A DNA stretch of 64,000 bases from Streptomyces sp. NBC_01217 (GTDB lineage Bacteria > Actinomycetota > Actinomycetes > Streptomycetales > Streptomycetaceae). The stretch spans positions 1,860,001-1,924,000 of the forward strand of contig NZ_CP108538.1 of NCBI RefSeq assembly GCF_035994185.1, in the 5' to 3' direction. Below the pieces are notes generated by a model. The model did not search any database and was not told the origin of the DNA. It saw only the letters and a list, made by a program, of their open reading frames with translations. A program made the position numbers and the translations under genes. Shown here piece after piece: positions 44,794 to 54,262 of the stretch (the first letter of the stretch is position 1; every line of letters starts with the position of its first letter).

Positions 44794-46122
44794 ATGAGCG
44801 GCATCGAGCAGGCGAGGAAGACGGCGGAAGGGCTTGAGCATTCCGCCGGGTTCGGCAATCAGCACAGCTCGGAGGCGGTGCCGGGGGCCCTGCCGCACGG
44901 CCGCAACTCACCTCAGCGCGCCCCCCTCGGGCTCTACGCGGAGCAGCTGAGCGGCTCGGCCTTCACCGAACCGCGGGCACACAACCACCGTTCCTGGCTC
45001 TACCGGATCCGCCCGTCGGCCGCTCACCCGCCGTTCACCCGTATCGACAACGGCACGATCCGGACCGCCCCCTTCACCGAATCCGTGCCCGACCCCAACC
45101 GGCTGCGCTGGGACCCGCTCCCCGAGCCCGCGGCCGGTACGGACTTCCTGGCCGGCCTGTGGACCCTCGGCGGCAACGGCGACGCCACCCAGCGCACCGG
45201 CATGGCCGTGCACCTCTACCACGCCGACGCGTCCATGACCGACCGGGTGTTCAGCGACTCCGACGGCGAGCTGCTGATCGTCCCCGAGCGGGGCGGCCTG
45301 CTGCTCCGTACCGAACTGGGCCTGCTGCGCGCCGAACCCGGGCACATCGCGCTGATCCCGCGCGGCGTCCGCTTCCGCGTGGAGCTGCTCGACGACACCG
45401 CCCGCGGCTATGTCTGCGAGAACTACGGACAGCCGTTCACCCTCCCCGACCTCGGCCCGATCGGCGCCAACGGCCTCGCCAACGCCCGGGACTTCCTCGC
45501 CCCCGTCGCCGCGTACGAGGACGAGGACCGCCCGGTGGAGGTGGTCAACAAGTTCTGCGGGAACCTCTGGTCCGCGACCTACGACCACTCGCCCCTCGAT
45601 GTGGTCGCCTGGCACGGCAACCACACTCCGTACGTCTACGACCTGCGCCGTTTCAATGTCATCGGCTCGATCAGCTACGACCACCCCGACCCGTCGATCT
45701 TCACGGTGCTGACCTCGCCGTCCGACACCCCCGGCCTGGCCGGTGTCGACTTCGTTGTCTTCGCGCCGCGCTGGCTGGTCGGCGAGGACACCTTCCGGCC
45801 GCCGTACTTCCACCGCAATGTGATGAGCGAGTACATGGGCCTGATCGAGGGCGCGTACGACGCGAAGACGGCCGGCAAGGGCGGCTTCGTCCCCGGCGGC
45901 GGCTCGCTGCACAACATGATGTCGGCGCACGGCCCGGACCGGGAGACCTTCGACCGGGCGAGCGAGGCCGAGCTGAAGCCGCAGAAGATCGACGACGGTC
46001 TGGCCTTCATGTTCGAGACCCGCTGGCCGGTGACGGCGACCGGACAGGCGGCGGGCGCCGGCCATCTGCAGCGTGGCTACGACGACGTGTGGCAGGGTCT
46101 GAGCCGCAACTTCAGGCCGTAG
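44794..46122 (+). CDS. hmgA: homogentisate 1,2-dioxygenase
   Basis: A 442-residue cytoplasmic ring-cleaving dioxygenase that opens homogentisate to maleylacetoacetate in tyrosine/phenylalanine breakdown. [20 protein letters not shown] at the N-terminus is diagnostic. The iron site is formed by His/Glu in [14 protein letters not shown] and His in [11 protein letters not shown]. The length is normal. GGGAGCGC precedes the ATG. A GntR regulator follows after 64 bp on the same strand and may control it. No maleylacetoacetate isomerase or fumarylacetoacetase gene is in view. Confidence 0.96.
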   Translation: MSGIEQARKTAEGLEHSAGFGNQHSSEAVPGALPHGRNSPQRAPLGLYAEQLSGSAFTEPRAHNHRSWLYRIRPSAAHPPFTRIDNGTIRTAPFTESVPDPNRLRWDPLPEPAAGTDFLAGLWTLGGNGDATQRTGMAVHLYHADASMTDRVFSDSDGELLIVPERGGLLLRTELGLLRAEPGHIALIPRGVRFRVELLDDTARGYVCENYGQPFTLPDLGPIGANGLANARDFLAPVAAYEDEDRPVEVVNKFCGNLWSATYDHSPLDVVAWHGNHTPYVYDLRRFNVIGSISYDHPDPSIFTVLTSPSDTPGLAGVDFVVFAPRWLVGEDTFRPPYFHRNVMSEYMGLIEGAYDAKTAGKGGFVPGGGSLHNMMSAHGPDRETFDRASEAELKPQKIDDGLAFMFETRWPVTATGQAAGAGHLQRGYDDVWQGLSRNFRP

Positions 46123-46186
46123 GCAACGACGCCGATTCTCGGCCCCGCGTCGTCGCGTCCGCTGTGCCGCAGTACGGAGAGACCAG

Positions 46187-46972
46187 GTGACCCAGGTGCC
46201 TCAGATGCCCAAGATGTCCCAGGGGCATGCCTTCGCCCCCGATTCGCTGGTCCTGAACCGCAAACTGCCGCTGTGGTATCAGGTCTCGCAGTCGTTGCGC
46301 GCCTCGATACTGGGCCGCGCCAAGGACGCCTCGGCGCGGCTGCCGACCGAGGAGCAGCTCGCCGCGCACTACGGCGTCAGCGTCCTGACGATGCGCCAGG
46401 CGCTCAAGGAGCTGGAGACGGAGGGGCTGATCAGCAGGCACCGGCGGCGCGGCACGTTCATCGAGCCGCGCGCCCGCCGGGTCTCACCGGTCCGGCTGCT
46501 GGGCTCGATCGATGCGATCGTGGCCCAGCAGTCGGGCGAGCGGACCTCGGTCCTCGGCCACGGCCCGGTCGCCGTGCCCGGCGATCTCACCGAGTACTTC
46601 CCCGACTGCGCCGAGGTCGTCAGCTACCGCAGGCTGCGCCATGACGGGGACGGCGACGAGCCCACCAACTGGGCGGAGAACGCGGTGCATCCCGAGGTCG
46701 CGGCCCGGCTCGACGTGGCCGATCTCGAACGCTGGCCGATGACCAAGGTGCTGCGCGACCGGGTCGGCGTCCGGATCGCGCGCATCACCGACACGGTCGA
46801 GGCGCGCCTCGCCGACCCGGCCACCGCCGAACTCCTACAGGTGCCGCTGCTGAGCCCGATCCTGTTCTACACGGGCGTGACGTACGACGAGAGCGGCCGG
46901 GTGGTGGATGTGGCGCAGATCCGCTACCGGGGCGACCGCTTCTCCTTCTCGGTGACGGTGGAAGCGCACTGA
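46187..46972 (+). CDS. GntR/HutC-family regulator (hmgA-linked)
   Basis: A 261-residue GntR regulator with a winged helix (about 28-95: PLWYQVSQSLRASILG, LPTEEQLAAHYGVSVLTMRQ, SRHRRRGTFIEP). It has a UTRA effector domain (about 115-255, YRRLRHDGDGDEPTNWAENA ... VTYDESGRVVDVAQIRYRGD). The GTG at 46187 has GGAG 7 bases upstream; an ATG at 46205 is an alternative. Its position 64 bp after hmgA suggests it senses a tyrosine-degradation intermediate (inference). Confidence 0.88.
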   Translation: MTQVPQMPKMSQGHAFAPDSLVLNRKLPLWYQVSQSLRASILGRAKDASARLPTEEQLAAHYGVSVLTMRQALKELETEGLISRHRRRGTFIEPRARRVSPVRLLGSIDAIVAQQSGERTSVLGHGPVAVPGDLTEYFPDCAEVVSYRRLRHDGDGDEPTNWAENAVHPEVAARLDVADLERWPMTKVLRDRVGVRIARITDTVEARLADPATAELLQVPLLSPILFYTGVTYDESGRVVDVAQIRYRGDRFSFSVTVEAH

Positions 46973-47033
46973 CGGCCGCCCTGCGGCGCCGTTACGATGC
47001 CGGGGGCGGCGTGGCGACGGGGAGGACGACACG

Positions 47034-48251
47034 GTGGCAGCACGGGCGGCGGCCGGAACCGGCGGGGACGAGGACATCCCGCTGCTCGACGACCTCATGC
47101 CGTGGTCGGTGCGGCCTCTGCGGACCGGGCGCGCCTGGGTGACCGCCCCGGATTCCGGTTCGCTCAGGGCCCGTTGGGAGCGGCTGGTGCGGGCGGAGGC
47201 CGCCGAGCGCGAACTGCTCTTCCGGCCCACCCGTTCCCGTACCCCGCAGACTCCGGTCGCGGCGCTGCCCGGACAGTCCACCTCCACGGCCCGGTTCGCC
47301 CGGGAGTCCGGCCCGTGCCCCGAGCCGGTACGGATCCTGCACGGCCCGTTCGACGAGCAGTGGCTGATCCCCGACCACCGGCTGATCGACGCCGCCCGCC
47401 CGGAGCTGTGGCGGGTCGCCGACAGCCACCAACTGTTCGCCGTCGAGCACGGGTACGTACCGCAGGACGCCGGTCCCGCCCTCTCCGTGACGGCGCTGCT
47501 GCCCGACGGCCACTCCCCGGCCGGCCGCCCCGGCCGGATCCGGCCGCTTTTCCGGCGGCCCGGTGGACTGGAACCCAATCTGGCGCCCGGTCTGCTCGGG
47601 CTGCTGCGCGCCCGGCACGGGGACGCGGTCACCGCGGAGTCCGTGCTGGCGTGGATCGTCACGGCGGCCCGACACTCCCCCGCAGGGTGTGTCGTGCCGC
47701 TGCCCGCCGACACCGAACGATGGTGGGCCGGGGTGGAGCTGGGCCGGGAACTGTTGCGGCTGCAGCTGCGCGGCGCCCGTGGCGGGGAGCGCCCGCGGCT
47801 GCCCGGCGGGCGGCGCCCCTATGTGCGGGCCGCGGTACCGGCCGCGCCGGGGACGCTGGAGTACGACTCCGATGACGAGGCGCTCCTGCTGGGTACGGGA
47901 CGCATTTCGCCGGTACCGGCGGGGGCCTGGGAGTTCCGGGTGGGCGGGACAGGGATGCTGGAGCTGTGGTTCGAGCGGCGGACAGCGGCGGTCGGGGCGG
48001 ACGGGCTGGAAGCGATACGGCCCCGGGACTGGCCCCAGGAGTGGACCTCGGAGCTGCTGGAACTGATCACCGTGCTGGCACTGCTCGCCGAACTGCGGCC
48101 CCGACAACAGGCGTTGGCCGACGGATCCCAGCTCACCACCGGTGATCTGCGGGCGGCCGGTGTCCTGCCGGTCGCGGCGACGGCCCGGCGGCCCGCGTCG
48201 GTGCTCGACCACCAGGAGGAGGGCCCGGACGGGCAGTTCGCGCTGCTGTGA
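47034..48251 (+). CDS. type ISP restriction/modification specificity-like protein (LlaBIII C-terminal-like), no catalytic domains
   Basis: A 405-residue protein matching, in my memory, Streptomyces proteins annotated as type ISP restriction/modification enzymes through similarity to the LlaBIII C-terminal target-recognition region. Recognisable stretches are DDLMPWSVRPLRTGRAWVTA, ERELLFRPTRSRT, RILHGPFDEQWLIPDHRLID, GRPGRIRPLFRRPGG and WTSELLELITVLALLAEL. There is no helicase, nuclease or methyltransferase motif and no such gene nearby, so it is unlikely to restrict DNA by itself. The start is a GTG. Its real job in Streptomyces is unknown. Confidence 0.72.
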   Translation: MAARAAAGTGGDEDIPLLDDLMPWSVRPLRTGRAWVTAPDSGSLRARWERLVRAEAAERELLFRPTRSRTPQTPVAALPGQSTSTARFARESGPCPEPVRILHGPFDEQWLIPDHRLIDAARPELWRVADSHQLFAVEHGYVPQDAGPALSVTALLPDGHSPAGRPGRIRPLFRRPGGLEPNLAPGLLGLLRARHGDAVTAESVLAWIVTAARHSPAGCVVPLPADTERWWAGVELGRELLRLQLRGARGGERPRLPGGRRPYVRAAVPAAPGTLEYDSDDEALLLGTGRISPVPAGAWEFRVGGTGMLELWFERRTAAVGADGLEAIRPRDWPQEWTSELLELITVLALLAELRPRQQALADGSQLTTGDLRAAGVLPVAATARRPASVLDHQEEGPDGQFALL

Positions 48252-48272
48252 CGGCATCGGGGCGCATCCGCG

Positions 48273-48980
48273 CTACCGGTCGAACGAGTCCAGTACCCGG
48301 TGCAGTGCCCGGTCGAAGACCCCGTCCAGATCGATCGGCCCGGGGTCCTCGGCGAATCCCGCCGCCATCCGCGGATACTTCCCGGTCGCGATCTGGCTGA
48401 TCAGATAGCCGGTGCGCGCGGCGTGCTCCTGCTCCTCGGACCAGGGCAGCGACCGGCTGCGCTCCGCCGTGGCGATCTCGTTGGCGACATAGGTGGTCAC
48501 CACGCCGTTGACCATGGCGATGAGTTCCATCTTCTCGCCGAACCGTGCGTCGACCCCGTCCAGGCAGCTGAGTGTGTACTCCAGATACCGCAGCGCGTTC
48601 GGACTGAAGCCGTACACGGGTGACATGAGCCGCGGCACCCAGGTGTGGCGGTGCATCATCGCGCGGGCCTGATGGGCCAGCGCGATGAGATCGGCACGCC
48701 AGTCGCCGGACGGCTCCGGGAACTCGTAGCCACCGCTGACCGCGTCGAGCATCAGCTCGTACAGGTCTTCCTTGCGTGGCACGTAGTTGTAGAGCGACAT
48801 CGTGCCGCAGCCGAGCTCCGCCGCGACCTTCCGCATGGACACCGCGTCGAAGCCCTCCGCATCGGCGATGCGGACGGCGGCTGCCGCGATGTCGGCGCGG
48901 CTGAACGCGGGCCTGGGGCCGCGGCCCGCGCGCTCGGGGCGCGCCCAGATCACTTCGGGTACAGCGGGTCGCCCCACCAT
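48273..48980 (-). CDS. TetR-family regulator of the adjacent ABC efflux genes
   Basis: A 235-residue TetR protein with the helix-turn-helix AVRIADAEGFDAVSMRKVAA and CGTMSLYNYVPRKEDLYELM. A TetR_C-type ligand domain follows (MHRHTWVPRLMSPVYGFSPN). GAGGTGATGATCA precedes the ATG. It is divergent from a DrrAB-type ABC transporter, with two near-identical palindromes (49009-49025 and 49053-49069) in the control region. This is the classical layout for drug-induced efflux. Confidence 0.9.
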   Translation of the reverse strand: MVGRPAVPEVIWARPERAGRGPRPAFSRADIAAAAVRIADAEGFDAVSMRKVAAELGCGTMSLYNYVPRKEDLYELMLDAVSGGYEFPEPSGDWRADLIALAHQARAMMHRHTWVPRLMSPVYGFSPNALRYLEYTLSCLDGVDARFGEKMELIAMVNGVVTTYVANEIATAERSRSLPWSEEQEHAARTGYLISQIATGKYPRMAAGFAEDPGPIDLDGVFDRALHRVLDSFDR

Positions 48981-49008
48981 TGATCATCACCTCTTCCTCC
49001 ATCCTAGT

Positions 49009-49025
49009 TACGTACACCGTACGTA
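49009..49025. promoter_or_regulatory. efflux operator 1, TACGTAC-ACC-GTACGTA
   Basis: Perfect 7-bp arms, between the divergent TetR and ABC genes, overlapping the likely -35 region for the ABC operon. Confidence 0.7.
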
Positions 49026-49044
49026 GTGCGGTACGGTGGGCTGC

Positions 49045-50022
49045 ATGGAAACTACGTACGCTGTACTTAGTGAAGGTCTGGAGAAGCGATACGGCGATGT
49101 CCACGCGCTGCGCGGGCTCGATCTCGCGGTTGCCGAGGGCACCGTCTGCGGAGTGCTGGGTCCGAACGGCGCGGGCAAGACCACCGCTGTCCGGGTGCTC
49201 ACCACACTGACGGCCCCGGACGGCGGCAGCGCCCGGATCGCGGGCCACGACGTGGTGCGCGAGGCGGCCGCGGTGCGCGCGGCGATCGGCGTCACCGGGC
49301 AGAACGCCTCGGTCGACGGCGAGCTGTCCGGCCGGCAGAACCTGCGGCTCTTCGCCAAGCTGCTCCGGTTCCGCGGCGAGGCCGCGCGCACACGCGCCGA
49401 CGAGCTCCTGGAACGCTTCGAGCTGACCGACGTCGCCGACCGCCCGACCCGCACCTACTCCGGCGGCATGCACCGCCGCCTCGACCTCGCCGCCAGCCTG
49501 CTGACCCGGCCGAGGGTGCTCTTCCTGGACGAGCCGACCACCGGACTCGACCCGCACAGCCGCAACCAGATCTGGGCGGCGGTGCGCGAACTGGCCGGCC
49601 GGGGCACGACCGTCCTGCTCACCACGCAGTATCTGGAGGAGGCGGACCAACTGGCCGACGACATCGTGCTGATCGACCGGGGCCGGGCCGCCCACCGCGG
49701 CACCCCCGCCGAGCTGAAGGCCCGCATCGGCAGTTACGCCGAAGTGGTCGTCGCCCACGAGTCGTCGCTGGTCCCGGCAGCAGGCGTGCTCGACCGGCTC
49801 ACCGGCGCGGAACCGGTGTTCGACCACGAGCGCCGCGCCGTGGGCGCCGTCACGACCGACACCACGCTCACCCTCCCCCGTATCGTCCGCGAACTCGACG
49901 CGGCGGGCATACCGCTGATCGACGCGAGCCTGCGCCCGCCGACGCTCGACGAGGTCTTCCTCCGCCTGACCGACCGCGGCGACGGCCGCACCTCCCCGCC
50001 CCTGAAGGAGACGGCAGCATGA
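49045..50022 (+). CDS. DrrA-type ABC efflux ATPase
   Basis: A 325-residue ATPase for a DrrAB-like drug exporter. Walker A is GVLGPNGAGKTTAVRVL, the signature TRTYSGGMHRRLDLAAS, Walker B LFLDEPTTGLDPHSRN and the switch LLTTQYLEEAD. The C-terminal PTLDEVFLRLT is typical of DrrA proteins. The ATG at 49045 is 7 bases after TACGGT (49032-49037), so the transcript is probably leaderless. Its last 4 bp overlap the permease start. It is repressed by the divergent TetR (inference). Confidence 0.92.
   Translation: METTYAVLSEGLEKRYGDVHALRGLDLAVAEGTVCGVLGPNGAGKTTAVRVLTTLTAPDGGSARIAGHDVVREAAAVRAAIGVTGQNASVDGELSGRQNLRLFAKLLRFRGEAARTRADELLERFELTDVADRPTRTYSGGMHRRLDLAASLLTRPRVLFLDEPTTGLDPHSRNQIWAAVRELAGRGTTVLLTTQYLEEADQLADDIVLIDRGRAAHRGTPAELKARIGSYAEVVVAHESSLVPAAGVLDRLTGAEPVFDHERRAVGAVTTDTTLTLPRIVRELDAAGIPLIDASLRPPTLDEVFLRLTDRGDGRTSPPLKETAA
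49053..49069. promoter_or_regulatory. efflux operator 2, TACGTAC-GCT-GTACTTA
   Basis: One arm mismatch relative to operator 1, and 44 bp away centre to centre. It lies inside the first codons of the ABC ATPase gene, so a repressor bound there would block elongation. Confidence 0.6.
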
Positions 50023-50846
50023 GCGGTACCACTTTGATCCACGAGCGGCCCGCCGCGGCCGCCGCGAGCACCCCGGTCACCGACGCCCTGGCCGTGCTGG
50101 GCCGCCATCTGCTGCGGATCAAAACAGCGCCGGGCGTGGTGATCCTGACCCAGACCATGCCGATCACGATGCTGCTGTTCTTCGGCTACGTGTTCGGCAG
50201 CGCCCTGGCCGTGCCCGGCCGCGAGTACCGCGCGTTCCTGGTGCCGGGCCTGCTGGCGGCGACGGCGGCGGGCGGCATCATGACCGGGATGTTCCAGGCC
50301 TCGCAGGACTGCGACCGCGGGGTGATGGACCGGTTCCGTACGCTGCCGATGAGCCGGTTCGCCGTGCCGTTCGGCCAGACCGCCGCCGATCTGCTGACCA
50401 CGGCCGTCGGCATGATTCCGCTGATCCTGGTAGGACTCGCGGTCGGCTGGCGGATCGAGGGCAGCCCGCTCGCCGCCCTGGGAGCCCTCGGACTGCTGCT
50501 GCTCCTCCGGTTCGCCACGTCGTGGCTGGGGTGCTGGCTGGGGCTGCTGATCCGCAACGAGGAGGTGGCCGGCCAGCTGGGCAGCGCCACGTTCGTCCTG
50601 CCGCTGCTGTCGAGTGCGTACATCCCGACCGACAATCTGCCGGGCTGGCTGCGGACGGTCGCGGAGTGGAACCCGATCAGCGCCATGGCCTCGGCCACCC
50701 GTGAACTGTTCGGCAACGCGTCCCCGGCCGCCGACGCCGCCTGGCCGGTCGCCCACCCGGTGGCGGGGACGCTCGCCTGGTCGGCGGCGCTCCTCGCGGT
50801 GTTCGTGCCGCTGGCCATACGCCGTTATGCGCGCGGCGGTGAGTGA
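50019..50846 (+). CDS. DrrB-type ABC-2 efflux permease
   Basis: A 275-residue ABC-2 permease with six hydrophobic segments. MDRFRTLPMSRFAVPFGQTA in the cytoplasmic loop and FVLPLLSSAYIPTDNLPGWL with EWNPISAMASATRELFGN at the C-terminus are the DrrB family hallmarks. It overlaps the ATPase gene by 4 bp (ATGA). The pair likely expels a hydrophobic antibiotic; the substrate is unknown. Confidence 0.92.
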   Translation: MSGTTLIHERPAAAAASTPVTDALAVLGRHLLRIKTAPGVVILTQTMPITMLLFFGYVFGSALAVPGREYRAFLVPGLLAATAAGGIMTGMFQASQDCDRGVMDRFRTLPMSRFAVPFGQTAADLLTTAVGMIPLILVGLAVGWRIEGSPLAALGALGLLLLLRFATSWLGCWLGLLIRNEEVAGQLGSATFVLPLLSSAYIPTDNLPGWLRTVAEWNPISAMASATRELFGNASPAADAAWPVAHPVAGTLAWSAALLAVFVPLAIRRYARGGE

Positions 50847-51045
50847 CCATCACCGTGTGCCGCGCCCGGCGAACACACCGAAGCGCTGCTGCGGGCCCTG
50901 GGGGGGGGGAGGGGAGAGCAGACAGCAGCGCGGCGCCGGGACGGTGTGATCGCCCGATCGGTCCCGAGCGGGGGGACCTGGGCGACGGACCCTGGCCGGG
51001 GAGCCCGGGCGGTGGACCGATATACGGTCGTGACGGGCCGTCGGG

Positions 51046-51309
51046 TCAGTGGCGGCTGCCGAAGAGCGAGCGTCGCAGTCGCCGCAGCGGCGCGAAGAGG
51101 GAGACCCGCGCGCTCTTGCTCCGCCGGCTGTGGGCGGCATCGCGCGAGGTGAGCTCGCGCATCAGCAGCGTCGCCTCCGCGGCCTCCCGCTGCGGGACGG
51201 CAGGGCCGCCGAGCACCGCGAGATGGCGGTCGAGGCGCGAACTGGTCGCACTGCTCCCACAAGTAATGGCAGGCACTCGCGGCCTGCTGCGCATCGCTAT
51301 CTGTTCCAT
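51046..51309 (-). CDS. small hypothetical protein
   Basis: An 87-residue protein I do not recognise. It is basic, with a C-terminal VSLFAPLRRLRRSLFGSRH that could be an amphipathic membrane-binding helix. GGGAG lies 5 bases before the ATG at 51309, and coding periodicity begins there rather than at an upstream ATG (51441). The flanking 199 bp (50847-51045) contain only a G-run and no gene. The 271 bp upstream (51310-51581) hold a small hairpin near 51431-51453. Confidence 0.55.
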   Translation of the reverse strand: MEQIAMRSRPRVPAITCGSSATSSRLDRHLAVLGGPAVPQREAAEATLLMRELTSRDAAHSRRSKSARVSLFAPLRRLRRSLFGSRH

Positions 51310-51581
51310 GTCACTCCCCACCCGTACGAGGGCACCCGGCCCGGGCAGGTTAACCCTATCACCCCGCGACGACACTCGTGTATCCCGGTCGCAGGATTCA
51401 GCACACACATACGGAGGTTGACGACCACTCCCTGAATCCACCCGATTCCAGGGCGAGTTGGACAGATCGGAAGTGGTTCGCCCGCAATGGAGCGGTGGAC
51501 TGCCGGACGGAGACCCCTGCGTACGGGGCCTCCTACCCGTCAGACGGCTGAACGGGCCCGGCTCATGTACGGGGTGGGGGG

Positions 51582-52391
51582 TCAGGCGGCCGAGGCGAAG
51601 GCGGGCAGGTAGCCGCCCGACTGTCCGGCGGCGGTGGGGTGGTAGGACTCACCGATGTTGAGCCAGTTGACGCTGTGCAGCCAGGCGTCGCCGGAGCAGA
51701 TCTCGTGGCCGGTGAACCGGCCCGTGACGTCGGCGAAGGTGAAGCCGTGGTCGGCGGCGCGCTTGGCGGTCGCCGTGTTGAGGTAGTCGGCGGCACCGTT
51801 GATCGCGGTGCGCACCTTGTCGCTCAGACCGACGATGCAGCTGCCGCCGATCTTGTAGAAGCGCGGGTAGCCGATGACGACGACACGCGCGGACGGCGCC
51901 TTGGCACGGATCGCCGAGTACACCGAGTCGAGGTTGCCGGGCAGGGTGGTGTCGACATAACTGCGGGCCGTGGCGATCCGACTGAGGCAGGTGGCCTCCG
52001 ACGAGATGACACAGGTGGTCATGACGTCGGCGAAGCCCGCGTCGTTGCCGCCGATGGAGATGGAGACGAGGTCGGTCGAGGAGCTGAGGGGGCCGAGCTG
52101 ACCGGCCGTGACATCACCCGTACGGGCGCCCGAGCAGGCGGTGAAGGCGAAGGAAGAGGGGGCGTTGGCGGCGGCCCAGAGCTTGGGATAGGCCTTGGTG
52201 CTGCGCTTGCAGTCACCGCTGGCGCTGTCGTAGCTGCCGGATCCGACCCCCGAGGAGTACGAGTCGCCGAGAGCGACATAGTCGACGGCCTGGACGGACG
52301 ACGCGGCGTTGGCGGTGGCCGCTCCGGTCAGAGCGAGCACGGCACCGAGCAGGAGCGAGGACGAGAACGCCACGAGTCTGGACATTTTCAT
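51582..52391 (-). CDS. secreted SGNH-family lipase/esterase
   Basis: A 269-residue secreted hydrolase. The signal peptide (1-29, MKMSRLVAFSSSLLLGAVL ... ANA) is followed by the SGNH blocks: ALGDSYSSGVG (nucleophile Ser), block III SISIGGNDAGFADV and block V SYHPTAAGQSGGY with the catalytic His. Six cysteines in the mature part suit three disulfides, as in the Streptomyces SGNH lipases of known structure. GGGAGG precedes the ATG. It should hydrolyse acyl esters outside the cell. Convergent or divergent genes on both sides mean it is monocistronic. Confidence 0.93.
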   Translation of the reverse strand: MKMSRLVAFSSSLLLGAVLALTGAATANAASSVQAVDYVALGDSYSSGVGSGSYDSASGDCKRSTKAYPKLWAAANAPSSFAFTACSGARTGDVTAGQLGPLSSSTDLVSISIGGNDAGFADVMTTCVISSEATCLSRIATARSYVDTTLPGNLDSVYSAIRAKAPSARVVVIGYPRFYKIGGSCIVGLSDKVRTAINGAADYLNTATAKRAADHGFTFADVTGRFTGHEICSGDAWLHSVNWLNIGESYHPTAAGQSGGYLPAFASAA

Positions 52392-52614
52392 GGAACCTCC
52401 CTTGGACCGACCGGCGGGATCTCCGCCCGGTCTGCCGTGTCCGTGGTAGCAGCACCGGCCCCACCACCGGAAGTGTCCATGCCAAAATGCTCCAATGAGT
52501 TCTCCTGTGCGCCCCCCTGAAGTCGTGTCATGTCCGTAGTGCGCCCGCCGGGAGCGGGAGGAAGGTGTCGAAACCTGGGTGCACCGGATGCCCCCTTGCC
52601 GGATCATGGGCACC

Positions 52615-53709
<1,095 letters not shown>

Positions 53710-53736
53710 TCCCGGCAGTTGTGTCCTCAAGTGTGT

Positions 53737-53784
53737 CCTCAAGTGCCGTACGGGCCGGAATTCCAGTCCGCCCAGCGCTTGAGG
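53737..53784. repeat. 48-bp imperfect palindrome (Streptomyces-type intergenic inverted repeat)
   Basis: CCTCAAGTGCCGTACGGGCC and its mirror GGACTGGGCGC-type arm close on GGAATTCC between two convergent genes. The outer CCTCAAG/CTTGAGG arms are perfect. A partial extra copy of the left end (TGTGTCCTCAAG) lies just before it. It is likely to fold as a hairpin and serve as a terminator. A single arm of the same type lies at 11829-11850. Confidence 0.6.
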
Positions 53785-53815
53785 CAACCCGCACGCCGGA
53801 CGGTCCGGCCCCCGC

Positions 53816-54193
53816 TCACCGCACCCCGTACGCCGCCCGCACCGCGTCCTCGGCCAGGGACAGCGCCTCGGCCCGGGACAGGCCCAGCCGCCGGGCCTGC
53901 TCCGCGTACTCCTGCGCCGCGGCCGCCGCGTGACGGTCCGCCGCATCACCGGCAGCGGCGATGAACGTGCCGTTGCGGCCACGGGTCTCGATCACCCCGT
54001 CGGTCTCCAGCGCCCGGTACGCCTTGGCGACGGTGTTCGCGGCGAGGCCGAGCTCCTCGGCGAAGCCGCGTACGGTCGGAAGTCTGAAACCGACGGGGAG
54101 CGCGCCGGAGCGGGCCAGTTCGGAGATCTGCGTGCGCAGCTGCTCGTACGGGGCGGCACCGGCGTCCGGGTCAATGGCGATCTTCAAGGTCAC
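53816..54193 (-). CDS. GntR-family regulator, YtrA subfamily
   Basis: A 125-residue short GntR protein with a winged helix (APYEQLRTQISELARSG, LPTVRGFAEELGLAANTVAK, DGVIETRGRNGTFI). It has only a ~45-residue helical tail (EYAEQARRLGLSRAEALSLA), the YtrA-type layout that lacks an effector domain. The start is a GTG. It is divergent from a GNAT gene. YtrA regulators usually control ABC transporter genes, but none is adjacent here. Confidence 0.88.
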   Translation of the reverse strand: MTLKIAIDPDAGAAPYEQLRTQISELARSGALPVGFRLPTVRGFAEELGLAANTVAKAYRALETDGVIETRGRNGTFIAAAGDAADRHAAAAAQEYAEQARRLGLSRAEALSLAEDAVRAAYGVR

Positions 54194-54262
54194 GCGCCGA
54201 TTGTCCCCCACCGCCGGAAAATCAGGGGCGCCCCGTGCGGTCCTACGCGTAACGTCCGGCCC

